Positions 1 through 7,492 of a DNA stretch of 64,000 nucleotides are shown here, piece after piece (positions within the stretch are counted from its first letter, which is position 1; each line of letters begins with the position of its first letter). Made by a program: the position numbers and the translations under genes. Below the pieces are notes generated by a model. That model made no database searches. It was not told where the DNA came from and saw only the letters and a program-made list of their open reading frames with translations. The DNA comes from Streptomyces typhae (GTDB taxonomy: Bacteria; Actinomycetota; Actinomycetes; Streptomycetales; Streptomycetaceae): positions 357,235 through 421,234 of the forward strand of contig NZ_WPNZ01000006.1 of the NCBI RefSeq assembly GCF_009755605.1, in the 5' to 3' direction.

Positions 1-275
1 TAGTTGCGCAAGGTCTGATAGTCGAGCGAGGTCTGCTCGATCGCGTCGCGATAGCGATTCGGATAGCTCTGCTGGCCGAACACGAGCCAGTCTCCCAGCC
101 ACCACGCGGACGAGTCGTTAATCGCGAAGATCTGCTCACCGATGGTTTTCCAGTGTTCCAATGGCAGATACTCGGGCAGGGAAAGCGAGGACCTTCGGGT
201 GCGGGCCCGGTCGTCGACGGTCAACTTCTCTTGCGGACCATGGGTGTCGGAAGTGGGATGTCGCGTATTCGGCAT
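1..275 (-). CDS. LmbU-family transcriptional regulator, N-terminal part (runs off left edge)
   Basis: Reading leftwards from an ATG whose complement ends at 275 gives 91 codons with no stop before the window edge, so the gene is partial. The conserved block (SLSLPEYLPLEHWKTIGEQI, then DSSAWWLGDWLVFGQ, then YRDAIEQTSLDYQTLRN) is the signature of LmbU/NovE-type regulators, DNA-binding activators found in lincomycin, novobiocin and other antibiotic clusters. A GGGGGAG ribosome site lies about nine bases upstream. It is divergent from the FAD/NAD(P)-binding gene at 429, with a 153-base region between them that would hold both promoters. Family recognition is firm; the target pathway cannot be told from this fragment. 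Confidence 0.85.
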   Translation of the reverse strand, partial: MPNTRHPTSDTHGPQEKLTVDDRARTRRSSLSLPEYLPLEHWKTIGEQIFAINDSSAWWLGDWLVFGQQSYPNRYRDAIEQTSLDYQTLRN

Positions 276-428
276 CGTGCTGTCTCCCCCGGCGACGGCT
301 CATCATGATGCGATTCGAGCGGTCAGTAAAGAAACAGTAATGAGCGGTCGCGAGGGACACAAGAGGAAGGGCGTGTTCTCGGCCGTGCCCCGTCGTGCCG
401 TCAGATCGTCGCTCCGGTGGGAGAGGTC

Positions 429-2360
429 ATGAACGAGGATCGCAGCGTTCCGCGGGCAGCCGTGTGCATCATCGGGGCGGGCCCGCGCGGCACATCGGTC
501 CTGGAACGCATCGCGGCCAATGCGCCGGAGATCCTTGGCGACCGGGAATTCGCGATCCATCTCGTGGACCCGTTTCCCCCGGGCTCCGGCCGTACCTGGC
601 GGACGACGCAGAGCGAACTGCTGTGGATGAACTCCGCCGCCGAGCAGGTGACGATGTTCCCCGGCACCTCCGTACGCTGCGCCGGGCCCGCCCGTCCGGG
701 GCCCACCACGGGACGCTGGCTCCGGGAGAGCGGGCGCGGGCCGCTGCACGACGACCGGTACGCCTCACGCCCCGCGCAGGGCCGATATTTGCAGGAGTTT
801 TTCCATCTCGTACGTGCCCGGCTGCCTCCGAACCTGCGTCTGCACGTGCACCGCGCCACCGCCGTGGACGTGCGCCACCCGGGCGCGGCCCACCAGTGCG
901 TGGTCCTCGACGGCGGCCTCGCGGTGCCCGCGCCCCAACTCGTCCTCGCCCAGGGCCACACGGACGTCGAGACCGACCGCCCCCATGGCCTCGTGCGCAT
1001 CGGCCCCGCGCGTGCCGACGAGGCCGAACTCGGCCGGATACCCGACGGCGCCCCCGTCGTCGTCCGCGGCCTCGGCCTGGTCTTCGTCGACTGTCTGCTG
1101 CTGCTCACCGAGGGCCGCGGCGGCCGCTTCGCGCGCTCCCGCCACGACGGCCGTCTCCACTACCGCCCCTCGGGCCGGGAACCCCTGCTGTACGCGGGCT
1201 CGCGCCGCGGCGTCCCCCCGTACCCCAAACCCGCCCACGACCTCACCGCGCCCGCTCCGCCCCCGCGCCACCTCACCGCCGCGGCCTGCCGCGCGCTGCT
1301 GCGCCGGCCCGGATTCGACTTCGACCGCGACGTGTGGCCCCTCGCCCTCCAGGAGCTGTGCCGGGCGTACTACCACGAGCTGTTCACGGCCCACCCCGAA
1401 CGCACCCGCATGGACCGGGCCGCGTTCGCCGCGCAGTACGAGCACTTCGCGTGGCACGACGACCGGGCCGCCAAGCTCGTGCGCGCCGCCGTCCCCGACC
1501 CCGACGACCACTTCGACCCCGACCACCTCACCGATCCGCTCGCGGGGCTCCGCCGCGTGGGTCCGCTCGCGCTGCAACAGCGGGTGCGCGCGCACCTGCG
1601 CGACAGCGTGCGGCGGCGGCGCGATCCTCGGCACAGCGCGCACGTGGCCGTGGTCCGCGCGCTCGGCACGGTCGGCGGTGTCCTCGGGGAGCTGTACAAC
1701 GGGGGCGAACTCCCGCCCGCGGCCGCCGCCGCCGCGCTGCGCCGCTTCTCCGTCGGTGCCTTCCTGAGCAGCGGCCCGCCGCCACTGCGGATGGAGCAGC
1801 TCATCGCGCTCAGCGAGGCGGGCGTCGTCACCTTCACCGGCCCCGGCACGACCGTGACCGCGGAGGCCGGACACGCGGGGGTGGCCCACGACGTGGACGA
1901 TCACACCGAGGTGGCCCACGACGTGGACGCTCGGGCCGGGGAGGCCCGCACCGCTGCGGCGCACGCCGCAGCGGCCCGCGCCGTCTTCCGCGCGTCGAGC
2001 CCGCGCGTGCGAGCCTCGTACACGGCCCGGATCCTGCTCGACGCCCGACTGCCCGACCCCGATCTCGCCCGCACCGCCGACCCCTTGCTGCGCCGGCTCC
2101 TCACGGCCGGCCACATCAGCGAGGAGACGGCCCCCGACGCCTCCGGCCGCCCCCGCGCCACCGGGGCCGTACGCGTGCGTGACGGGCACCCCGTCGACGC
2201 GGCAGGGCGCGCCCAGGGCACCTGGTACCTCGCGGGCCCCGAGCAGTTCCCGCACGCGGACACCGACGCGGGCTTCTTCCGGCGCAACGACGAGATCGCC
2301 CGCGCGGTCCTGCGGCACGCGGCGGGCGGAGGGCCGCGGCGAGTCAGCCGAGGAAGCTGA
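429..2360 (+). CDS. FAD/NAD(P)-binding protein (NAD_binding_9 type)
   Basis: Predicted 643-residue flavoprotein. A Rossmann motif GAGPRG lies at residues 16-21 and is followed by the long FAD/NAD(P)-binding domain of the family often annotated as 'FAD/NAD(P)-binding protein' and often seen near antibiotic clusters. ATG 429 is preferred over an in-frame ATG at 417 because GGGAGAGG sits just upstream of 429. Near the C-terminus (1877-1935) a roughly 30-bp unit encoding VAHDVD is duplicated in frame. The 3' end overlaps the convergent YjbQ gene by 17 bases. The substrate is unknown; the divergent LmbU-type regulator suggests a role tied to specialised metabolism (inference). Confidence 0.8.
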   Translation: MNEDRSVPRAAVCIIGAGPRGTSVLERIAANAPEILGDREFAIHLVDPFPPGSGRTWRTTQSELLWMNSAAEQVTMFPGTSVRCAGPARPGPTTGRWLRESGRGPLHDDRYASRPAQGRYLQEFFHLVRARLPPNLRLHVHRATAVDVRHPGAAHQCVVLDGGLAVPAPQLVLAQGHTDVETDRPHGLVRIGPARADEAELGRIPDGAPVVVRGLGLVFVDCLLLLTEGRGGRFARSRHDGRLHYRPSGREPLLYAGSRRGVPPYPKPAHDLTAPAPPPRHLTAAACRALLRRPGFDFDRDVWPLALQELCRAYYHELFTAHPERTRMDRAAFAAQYEHFAWHDDRAAKLVRAAVPDPDDHFDPDHLTDPLAGLRRVGPLALQQRVRAHLRDSVRRRRDPRHSAHVAVVRALGTVGGVLGELYNGGELPPAAAAAALRRFSVGAFLSSGPPPLRMEQLIALSEAGVVTFTGPGTTVTAEAGHAGVAHDVDDHTEVAHDVDARAGEARTAAAHAAAARAVFRASSPRVRASYTARILLDARLPDPDLARTADPLLRRLLTAGHISEETAPDASGRPRATGAVRVRDGHPVDAAGRAQGTWYLAGPEQFPHADTDAGFFRRNDEIARAVLRHAAGGGPRRVSRGS

Positions 2361-2775
2361 GGCGCACCTGGCGGTCCGGGTTGTCCTTGTTCGTGTCGAC
2401 CAGGCACACCGACTGCCAGGTGCCTAGCTCCAGGGCGCCGCCGATCACCGGCAGCGTCGCGTGCGGGGCGATCAGGGCGGGCAGCACATGGTCGCGGCCG
2501 TGGCCGGGGCTGCCGTGGCGGTGCTGCCAGCGGTCGTCGGCGGGCAGCAGGGTGTGCAGCGCGGCGAGGAGGTCGGAGTCGCTGCCCGCGCCGGTCTCCA
2601 GGACGGCGACGCCGGCTGTGGCGTGCGGGACGAAGACGTTGAGCAGACCGTCGCGTCCACGGGCCGCGTCGCGCAGAAAGCTCTCGCACTCGTGGGTGAG
2701 GTCCACGACCGTCTCCGCGGAGCCGCTCTGGACGTTCAGGATCCGGGTGGTGAAGGCACCTGACGTGTCGTTCAT
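2344..2775 (-). CDS. YjbQ / UPF0047 family protein (secondary thiamine-phosphate synthase type)
   Basis: A 143-residue protein with the family's usual length and motifs: HATAGVAVLETG, the histidine-rich HRHGSPGHGRDH, and the C-terminal LGTWQSVCLVDTNKDNPDRQ. E. coli YjbQ has weak thiamine-phosphate synthase activity, but the physiological role of the family is not settled. The start MNDTSGAF (2775) is chosen because homology begins there; an ATG three codons upstream (2784) is also possible. It converges on and overlaps the preceding gene by 17 bases, so no separate terminator fits between them. Confidence 0.85.
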   Translation of the reverse strand: MNDTSGAFTTRILNVQSGSAETVVDLTHECESFLRDAARGRDGLLNVFVPHATAGVAVLETGAGSDSDLLAALHTLLPADDRWQHRHGSPGHGRDHVLPALIAPHATLPVIGGALELGTWQSVCLVDTNKDNPDRQVRLSFLG

Positions 2776-2852
2776 GTCTCCCATCCTGCACCAGCCTGCA
2801 CCGGTCCGGCGGCTCGGTCCTGCATGTGCGCAGCGTTCGGTCCTTGCCCGTT

Positions 2853-2950
2853 CCGGCGATCCGGTCCTGCACCGGTCCGGCGATCCGGTCCTGCACCGGT
2901 CCGGCGATCCGGTGCTGCTCCGGTCCAGCGATCCGGTCCGGCGATCCGGC
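2853..2950. repeat. 24-bp direct repeat tract, intergenic
   Basis: About four copies of a 24-base unit beginning ccggtcctgcaccggtccgg, the last ones diverged. It fills the region upstream of the YjbQ start and upstream of the sulfonate operon promoter. No convincing coding potential is seen from 2776 to 3051 besides this repeat. The unit contains the self-complementary ACCGGT, so the tract could fold. No spacer structure is present, so it is not a CRISPR array. Confidence 0.85.
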
Positions 2951-3014
2951 GACTCCGCGCAGCGGAGCGGTGGTCCCATTCAGCGATACGGGATGTCCGC
3001 CGATCGAGACACCG

Positions 3015-3044
3015 TTGACCGTACGCGGACGAGATCGCTACGTT
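3015..3044 (+). promoter_or_regulatory. Probable promoter of the sulfonate operon leader
   Basis: TTGACC at 3015-3020 and TACGTT at 3039-3044 are separated by 18 bases, a good match to the Streptomyces housekeeping consensus (TTGAC / TAnnnT). Transcription would be expected to start about seven bases after the -10 box, at or next to the leader-peptide ATG at 3052, so the leader mRNA may be nearly leaderless. This is read from the sequence only. Confidence 0.5.
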
Positions 3045-3051
3045 TCGGCGC

Positions 3052-3135
3052 ATGTTGCGTTCAGCTCTGCTCACTTCGCGCGGTCACATCGACCTGCTGC
3101 GGGTGGCCTCCTCCGCGTGTCGCCGCGGCTGCTGA
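3052..3135 (+). CDS. Cysteine-type leader peptide (27 aa) of the sulfonate operon
   Basis: A 27-codon ORF ending HIDLLRVASSACRRGC. Streptomycetes carry very similar short peptides (R-x-HIDLLRVAS-x-C) upstream of sulfur-assimilation and sulfonate/sulfate transport genes, and mycobacterial uORFs with terminal Cys codons control downstream genes by cysteine-responsive attenuation. Two Cys codons lie at the end, at positions 23 and 27, where ribosome stalling on low charged tRNA-Cys would matter. Between its stop and ssuC (3136-3381) there is a GC-rich inverted repeat near 3208-3241 and a 7-bp repeat tract that could form the attenuator. Function is inferred from family and position. Confidence 0.75.
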   Translation: MLRSALLTSRGHIDLLRVASSACRRGC

Positions 3136-3311
3136 CGCGCCTCCTTCTCCTCCCCCGCTTCCTCCGGTGCCTCCTTCGGCGGTGCATCCTCCGGGCCGTT
3201 TTCCGCCGTGCCCCGGTGCTCCGTCACGCCGTGCCGGGCACTGAAGCGTTTCCCCCACGCTGAGCACCCCTCTCGCGCCGCGTGCGCCGAGCGGCGCCGA
3301 GTCACTCTCCG

Positions 3312-3353
3312 CGTAACGCGTAACGCGTAACGCGTAACGCGTACCGCGTACCG
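3312..3353. repeat. 7-bp tandem repeat (CGTAACG/CGTACCG x6)
   Basis: Six uninterrupted heptamers, four CGTAACG followed by two CGTACCG, end 28 bases before the ssuC start. Because the unit is 7 bp, the tract lies outside coding sequence. Its position between the cysteine leader and the first structural gene means copy-number change would alter leader-mRNA length or folding. Confidence 0.95.
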
Positions 3354-3381
3354 CACGCACCCCGCCCTGCCCTGGAGCGCC

Positions 3382-4269
3382 ATGAGCATCAGTCATGCCC
3401 CACCGCCATCCACCACACCCGACATATCACTGGAAAAGACCACCTCGCCTGCGCCTCCGCCCGCCCCCGACCTCGTTGCCCTGGTCGCGTCCTCGTCGCG
3501 CCGGACCCGCGTCCCCCGCTGGCTGCGCCGCACCACGGGACCCGTCCTGCTGCTCGGCCTGTGGCAACTCCTCAGCGCCACCGGGGTCCTCGCCCCCGAC
3601 GTGCTCGCGCCGCCCGGGACCATCGCCCGTGTCGCGGGGGACCTGATCGAGGACGGTTCGCTGACCACCGCCATGGGCGTGTCGCTGCAGCGCGTCGCCG
3701 TCGGGCTGCTGCTCGGCACCCTCGTCGGCACCGGGCTCGCGCTCGTCTCCGGTCTCTTCCGCGTCGGTGAGGACCTGGTCGACGCCAGCGTGCAGATGCT
3801 GCGGACGGTGCCGTTCGTGGGGCTCATCCCGCTGTTCATCCTCTGGTTCGGCATCGGCGAGACACCCAAGATCGCCGTCATCACGCTCGGTGTGTCGTTC
3901 CCGCTCTATCTGAACGTGTACGCGGGCATCCGCGGCGTCGACTCCCAGCTCATCGAGGCCGGGGAGTCCCTCGGTCTGTCCCGGTGGGGCCTGGTCCGGC
4001 AGGTGATCCTGCCCGGCGCGCTCCCCGGCGCCATGACCGGACTGCGGTACTCCCTGGGCATCGCCTGGCTCGCCCTCGTCTTCGCCGAACAGATCAACGC
4101 CGACTCCGGCATCGGCTTCCTGATGGTCCAGGCACGGGACTTCCTGCGGACCGACGTCATCGTCGTCTGCCTGATCGTCTACGCCTTCCTCGGCCTGCTC
4201 GCCGACTTCGTGGTCCGCACTCTCGAAAGGCTGCTCCTGCAATGGCGACCGACGTTCACCGGCCGGTGA
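3382..4269 (+). CDS. ssuC: Aliphatic sulfonate ABC transporter permease
   Basis: A 295-residue inner-membrane permease with several hydrophobic segments and the cytoplasmic EAA loop EAGESLGLSRWGLVRQVILP that docks on the ATPase. The segment RTVPFVGLIPLFILWFGIGE is typical of the SsuC/TauC/NrtB group. It has a 45-residue Pro/Ser-rich N-terminal tail before the first membrane segment. Its 3' end overlaps the ATPase gene by 28 bases, and the operon continues with binding protein and monooxygenase. The adjacent SsuD-like gene supports sulfonates rather than taurine or nitrate as substrate. Confidence 0.9.
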   Translation: MSISHAPPPSTTPDISLEKTTSPAPPPAPDLVALVASSSRRTRVPRWLRRTTGPVLLLGLWQLLSATGVLAPDVLAPPGTIARVAGDLIEDGSLTTAMGVSLQRVAVGLLLGTLVGTGLALVSGLFRVGEDLVDASVQMLRTVPFVGLIPLFILWFGIGETPKIAVITLGVSFPLYLNVYAGIRGVDSQLIEAGESLGLSRWGLVRQVILPGALPGAMTGLRYSLGIAWLALVFAEQINADSGIGFLMVQARDFLRTDVIVVCLIVYAFLGLLADFVVRTLERLLLQWRPTFTGR

Positions 4270-5048
4270 CCGGCAACCCCTCGGGGCCCGACGCCGCCGG
4301 ACACCCCCGCGAGACCGCCACCGCCGTACGCGTGGACGGCCTCACCCGCGCCTTCGACGGCCGGCCGGTCATCGACCGCCTCCACCTGGACGTGCGCGCC
4401 GGGGAGTTCGTCGCCCTGCTCGGCCGCAGCGGCTGCGGCAAGTCCACCCTGCTGCGCGTCCTCGCCGGGCTCGACCGCGACATCGAGGGCACCGTCCTCG
4501 TCCCGCGCCGCAAGGCCGTGGCGTTCCAGGCGCCCCGCCTCATGCCCTGGAAGCGGGTGTGGCGCAATGTCCTGCTCGGGCTGCCCGGCAAGCCGGAGCG
4601 GGCCCGCGCGGAGCAGGCCCTCGCGGAGGTCGGGCTCGGCCACCGCGCGCAGGCCTGGCCCAAGACCCTGTCCGGGGGCGAGGCCCAGCGTGCGTCGCTG
4701 GCCCGCGCGCTGGTGCGCGAACCGGATCTGCTGCTCCTCGACGAGCCGTTCGGCGCCCTGGACGCGCTGACCCGGGTCAAGGCCCAGCGCCTGGTCGACG
4801 AGTTGTGGCAGCGCCGCGGCTGCGCCGTGCTGCTCGTCACGCACGACGTGGAGGAGGCGGTGCTGCTCGCCGACCGCGTCCTCGTCATGGACGAGGGGGT
4901 CATCGCCCACGAGCAGCGGATCGACCTGCCGCGGCCCCGTGACATCGCCGACCCGCGGTTCGCCGCGCTCCGTGCGGGACTGCTCGAACGCCTCGGGGTG
5001 GAGGCACCGGCCGTCGCCTCCCCCGGCACCGAGGCCCACGCGGCCTGA
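4242..5048 (+). CDS. ssuB: Aliphatic sulfonate ABC transporter ATP-binding protein
   Basis: A 268-residue cytoplasmic ATPase. Walker A GRSGCGKST is at residues 61-69, followed by the signature LSGGEAQRASLARAL, Walker B LLLLDEPFGALD and the switch histidine in VTHDVEEAV. The start at 4242 lies inside the end of ssuC (28-base overlap), which implies translational coupling and gives the usual family length. It powers import through SsuC. Confidence 0.92.
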   Translation: MATDVHRPVTGNPSGPDAAGHPRETATAVRVDGLTRAFDGRPVIDRLHLDVRAGEFVALLGRSGCGKSTLLRVLAGLDRDIEGTVLVPRRKAVAFQAPRLMPWKRVWRNVLLGLPGKPERARAEQALAEVGLGHRAQAWPKTLSGGEAQRASLARALVREPDLLLLDEPFGALDALTRVKAQRLVDELWQRRGCAVLLVTHDVEEAVLLADRVLVMDEGVIAHEQRIDLPRPRDIADPRFAALRAGLLERLGVEAPAVASPGTEAHAA

Positions 5049-5139
5049 CACCGCCGTCCCGCCCTCCACCGTCCACCGCCCGCCACCCCCGCACTCCGCA
5101 AGAGCCGCACCCGACATCCCCGAGAACGGATCCGTGCCC

Positions 5140-6192
5140 ATGCCTCGCCGCTCACGCCGACGCCTCGTCCCCCTGCTGCTCCTCCCCCTGGCCCTGCCGC
5201 TCGCCGCTTGCGCGGGGACCTCCTCCGCCCATTCCTCCAGTGGTGGCCTCGGCGGTGGCACCACCGACGGAAAGGGGTCCCTCACCCTCGACATCGGCGA
5301 CCAGAAGGGCGGTTCGGAGGCGGTCCTGCGGGCCGCGGGAGAGCTCGACGACCTCACGTACAAGATCAAGTGGTCCACGTTCACGTCCGGGCCGCCGCTC
5401 CTCGAAGCGGTGAACGCCAAGGCCGTCGACATCGGCGCGGTCGGCAACACGCCTCCCGTGTTCGCCGCGGGCGCGGGCTCCAGGATCTCCGTGGTGGCGG
5501 CGACCCACGGCACCGCGCACGGCGAGGTGATCGCCGTACCGAAGGACTCGAAGCTGCGCGGCACCGCCGACCTCAAGGGCAGGTCCGTCGCGGTGGCGCA
5601 GGGCTCGTCCGCGCACTACCAGCTCATCGCGTCCCTCAAGAAGGCCGGCCTGACGCTCGAGGACGTACACGTCAAGTACCTCCAGCCCGCTGACGCGCTC
5701 GCGGCCTTCAGCGCCGGCAAGGTGGACGCCTGGGCGGTGTGGGACCCGTACACCTCCCAGGTCCTGCGCGGCGGCAAGGCACGGGTGCTCACCGACGGCG
5801 AGGGCCTGGTCAACGGGCTCAGCTTCCAGGTCGCCGCGCCCGGCGCGCTCCAGGACAAGGAGAAGTCGAAGGCGATCGACGACTATCTGCGGCGGCTGCG
5901 CAAGGCCCAGGACTGGGTCTTCGAGCACCCCGAGGCGTGGGCGAAGGTCTGGGCGAAGGACACAGGGCTGCCGTACGAGGTGGCGCTCGACGCCGTCAAG
6001 CGCACCAACGGCACCCGCGTCCCCGTCGCCGTGGACCGCGCCGCCATCGCCTCCGAGCAGCGCATCGTCGACACCTTCGCGGACCTGAAGCTCATTCCGC
6101 GCCGCGTCGACTTCGCCGAGTTCACCGACACCCGGTTCAACGGCTCGCTGCCGCCCTCCACCACCGCTCCCCGCACCTACAAGGAGTCCTGA
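5140..6192 (+). CDS. ssuA: Sulfonate ABC transporter substrate-binding lipoprotein
   Basis: A 350-residue lipoprotein. An arginine-rich N-region (RRSRRR) leads into a hydrophobic stretch and the lipobox LAAC, so it is exported and lipid-anchored. The body is a type 2 periplasmic-binding fold of the NMT1/SsuA group (DIGAVGNTPPVFAAGAG, GRSVAVAQGSSAHYQ, DAWAVWDPYTSQ). ATG 5140 is chosen; a GTG two codons upstream (5134) is equally placed. It delivers aliphatic sulfonates to SsuBC and ends two bases before ssuD. Confidence 0.9.
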   Translation: MPRRSRRRLVPLLLLPLALPLAACAGTSSAHSSSGGLGGGTTDGKGSLTLDIGDQKGGSEAVLRAAGELDDLTYKIKWSTFTSGPPLLEAVNAKAVDIGAVGNTPPVFAAGAGSRISVVAATHGTAHGEVIAVPKDSKLRGTADLKGRSVAVAQGSSAHYQLIASLKKAGLTLEDVHVKYLQPADALAAFSAGKVDAWAVWDPYTSQVLRGGKARVLTDGEGLVNGLSFQVAAPGALQDKEKSKAIDDYLRRLRKAQDWVFEHPEAWAKVWAKDTGLPYEVALDAVKRTNGTRVPVAVDRAAIASEQRIVDTFADLKLIPRRVDFAEFTDTRFNGSLPPSTTAPRTYKES

Positions 6193-6194
6193 GC

Positions 6195-7403
6195 ATGACC
6201 GTCCACCTCCACTGGTTCCTGCCGACGGGCGGCGACGGCCGCACCCTCGTGGACCGGCACGCCTACACCGACGGCGGCATCAAGCGCTCCCGCGTCACAC
6301 CGGTCAGCGGCGTGCGCGCCCCCGACATCGAGTATCTGGCCCAGATCGCCAAGGCCGCCGAGCAGTTGGGCTTCGAGGCGGTGCTCACCCCGACCGGCAC
6401 CTGGTGCGAGGACGCCTGGCTGACCACCGTGGCGCTCGCGCAGCACACCGAGCGGCTGAAGTTCCTCGTGGCGTTCAGGCCCGGGGTGATCTCACCGGTG
6501 CTCGCGGCCCAGATGGCGGCGACCTACCAGCGCATCACCCGCGGGCGGCTGCTGCTCAACGTCGTCACCGGCGGCGACTCCACCGAACAGCGGCGCTTCG
6601 GCGACCACTTGGACCACGACCGCCGCTACGCCCGCACCGACGAGTTCCTCTCGGTGGTGCGCGGGGCGTGGAGCGGACGCCCGTACGACTTCGAGGGCGA
6701 GCACTACCGGATCGACGGCGGCCTGACCGCGCTGCCTCCCGAACCGCTGCCGGAGATCTTCTTCGGCGGCTCGTCGCCCGCCGCGGGCCCGGTCGCCGCC
6801 CGGCACAGCGACGTCTACCTCACCTGGGGCGAGCCGCCCGAGCAGGTGCAGAAGAAGATCGACTGGATCCGGGGCCTCGCCGAGGCCGAGGGCCGCACGG
6901 TGCGCTTCGGCATCCGGCTGCACACCATCTCCCGCGACTCCGCCGCCGAGGCCTGGGCCACCGCCGACCGGCTGCTCGCGGATCTCGACCCGGCCACCAT
7001 CGCCGCCGCGCAGGAGGCACTCGGCCGCAGCGAGTCGGTGGGCCAGCAGCGCATGCTCGCGCTGCATGGCGGCACCCGCGACGACCTGGTGATCGCGCCG
7101 AACCTGTGGGCGGGCGTCGGCCTGGTCCGCGGCGGCGCGGGCACCGCCCTGGTGGGCAGCCACGCCGAGGTCGCCGACCGGATCGAGGAGTACCACGCGC
7201 TCGGCATCGACCACTTCGTGCTGTCCGGCTATCCGCATCTGGAGGAGGCGTACTGGTTCGGCGAGGGCGTGATCCCCGACCTCGCGGCGCGCGGGCTGCT
7301 GCCGCGCGTCCCGGCCTCGCCGCTCACCGGTGTCCCGGCGGCGAACGGCCGCCCTGCGTCGGCTCCCGGCGGCGCGCCGCTGCTGGTGGCAGGGGGGCGC
7401 TGA
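6195..7403 (+). CDS. ssuD: FMNH2-dependent alkanesulfonate monooxygenase
   Basis: A 402-residue luciferase-like flavin monooxygenase that releases sulfite from alkanesulfonates using reduced FMN and O2. Long stretches follow E. coli SsuD: FLPTGGDG near the start, CEDAW with Cys71 in the place of E. coli Cys54, LTWGEPPE, RFGIRLH, and PNLWAGVGLVRGGAGTALVG. A short tail beyond the usual end is Ala/Pro/Gly rich. ATG 6195 lies two bases after the ssuA stop. No flavin reductase gene (ssuE) is seen next to it, so reduced flavin must come from elsewhere or from a non-classical partner. Confidence 0.93.
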   Translation: MTVHLHWFLPTGGDGRTLVDRHAYTDGGIKRSRVTPVSGVRAPDIEYLAQIAKAAEQLGFEAVLTPTGTWCEDAWLTTVALAQHTERLKFLVAFRPGVISPVLAAQMAATYQRITRGRLLLNVVTGGDSTEQRRFGDHLDHDRRYARTDEFLSVVRGAWSGRPYDFEGEHYRIDGGLTALPPEPLPEIFFGGSSPAAGPVAARHSDVYLTWGEPPEQVQKKIDWIRGLAEAEGRTVRFGIRLHTISRDSAAEAWATADRLLADLDPATIAAAQEALGRSESVGQQRMLALHGGTRDDLVIAPNLWAGVGLVRGGAGTALVGSHAEVADRIEEYHALGIDHFVLSGYPHLEEAYWFGEGVIPDLAARGLLPRVPASPLTGVPAANGRPASAPGGAPLLVAGGR

Positions 7404-7492
7404 GCCCGCGGTGTACGCCTGTGGCAGGGGGCGGAACGGTCTCCCCCGAGGAGGGCGGGAAGATCCCGTCCCCTGCCGTAGTTAGTAGAAGC

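Noticed and set aside
2853..2950. 24-bp repeats considered as a CRISPR array or iterons of an origin.
   Set aside because: There are no spacers and no replication gene; copies abut directly and are diverged.
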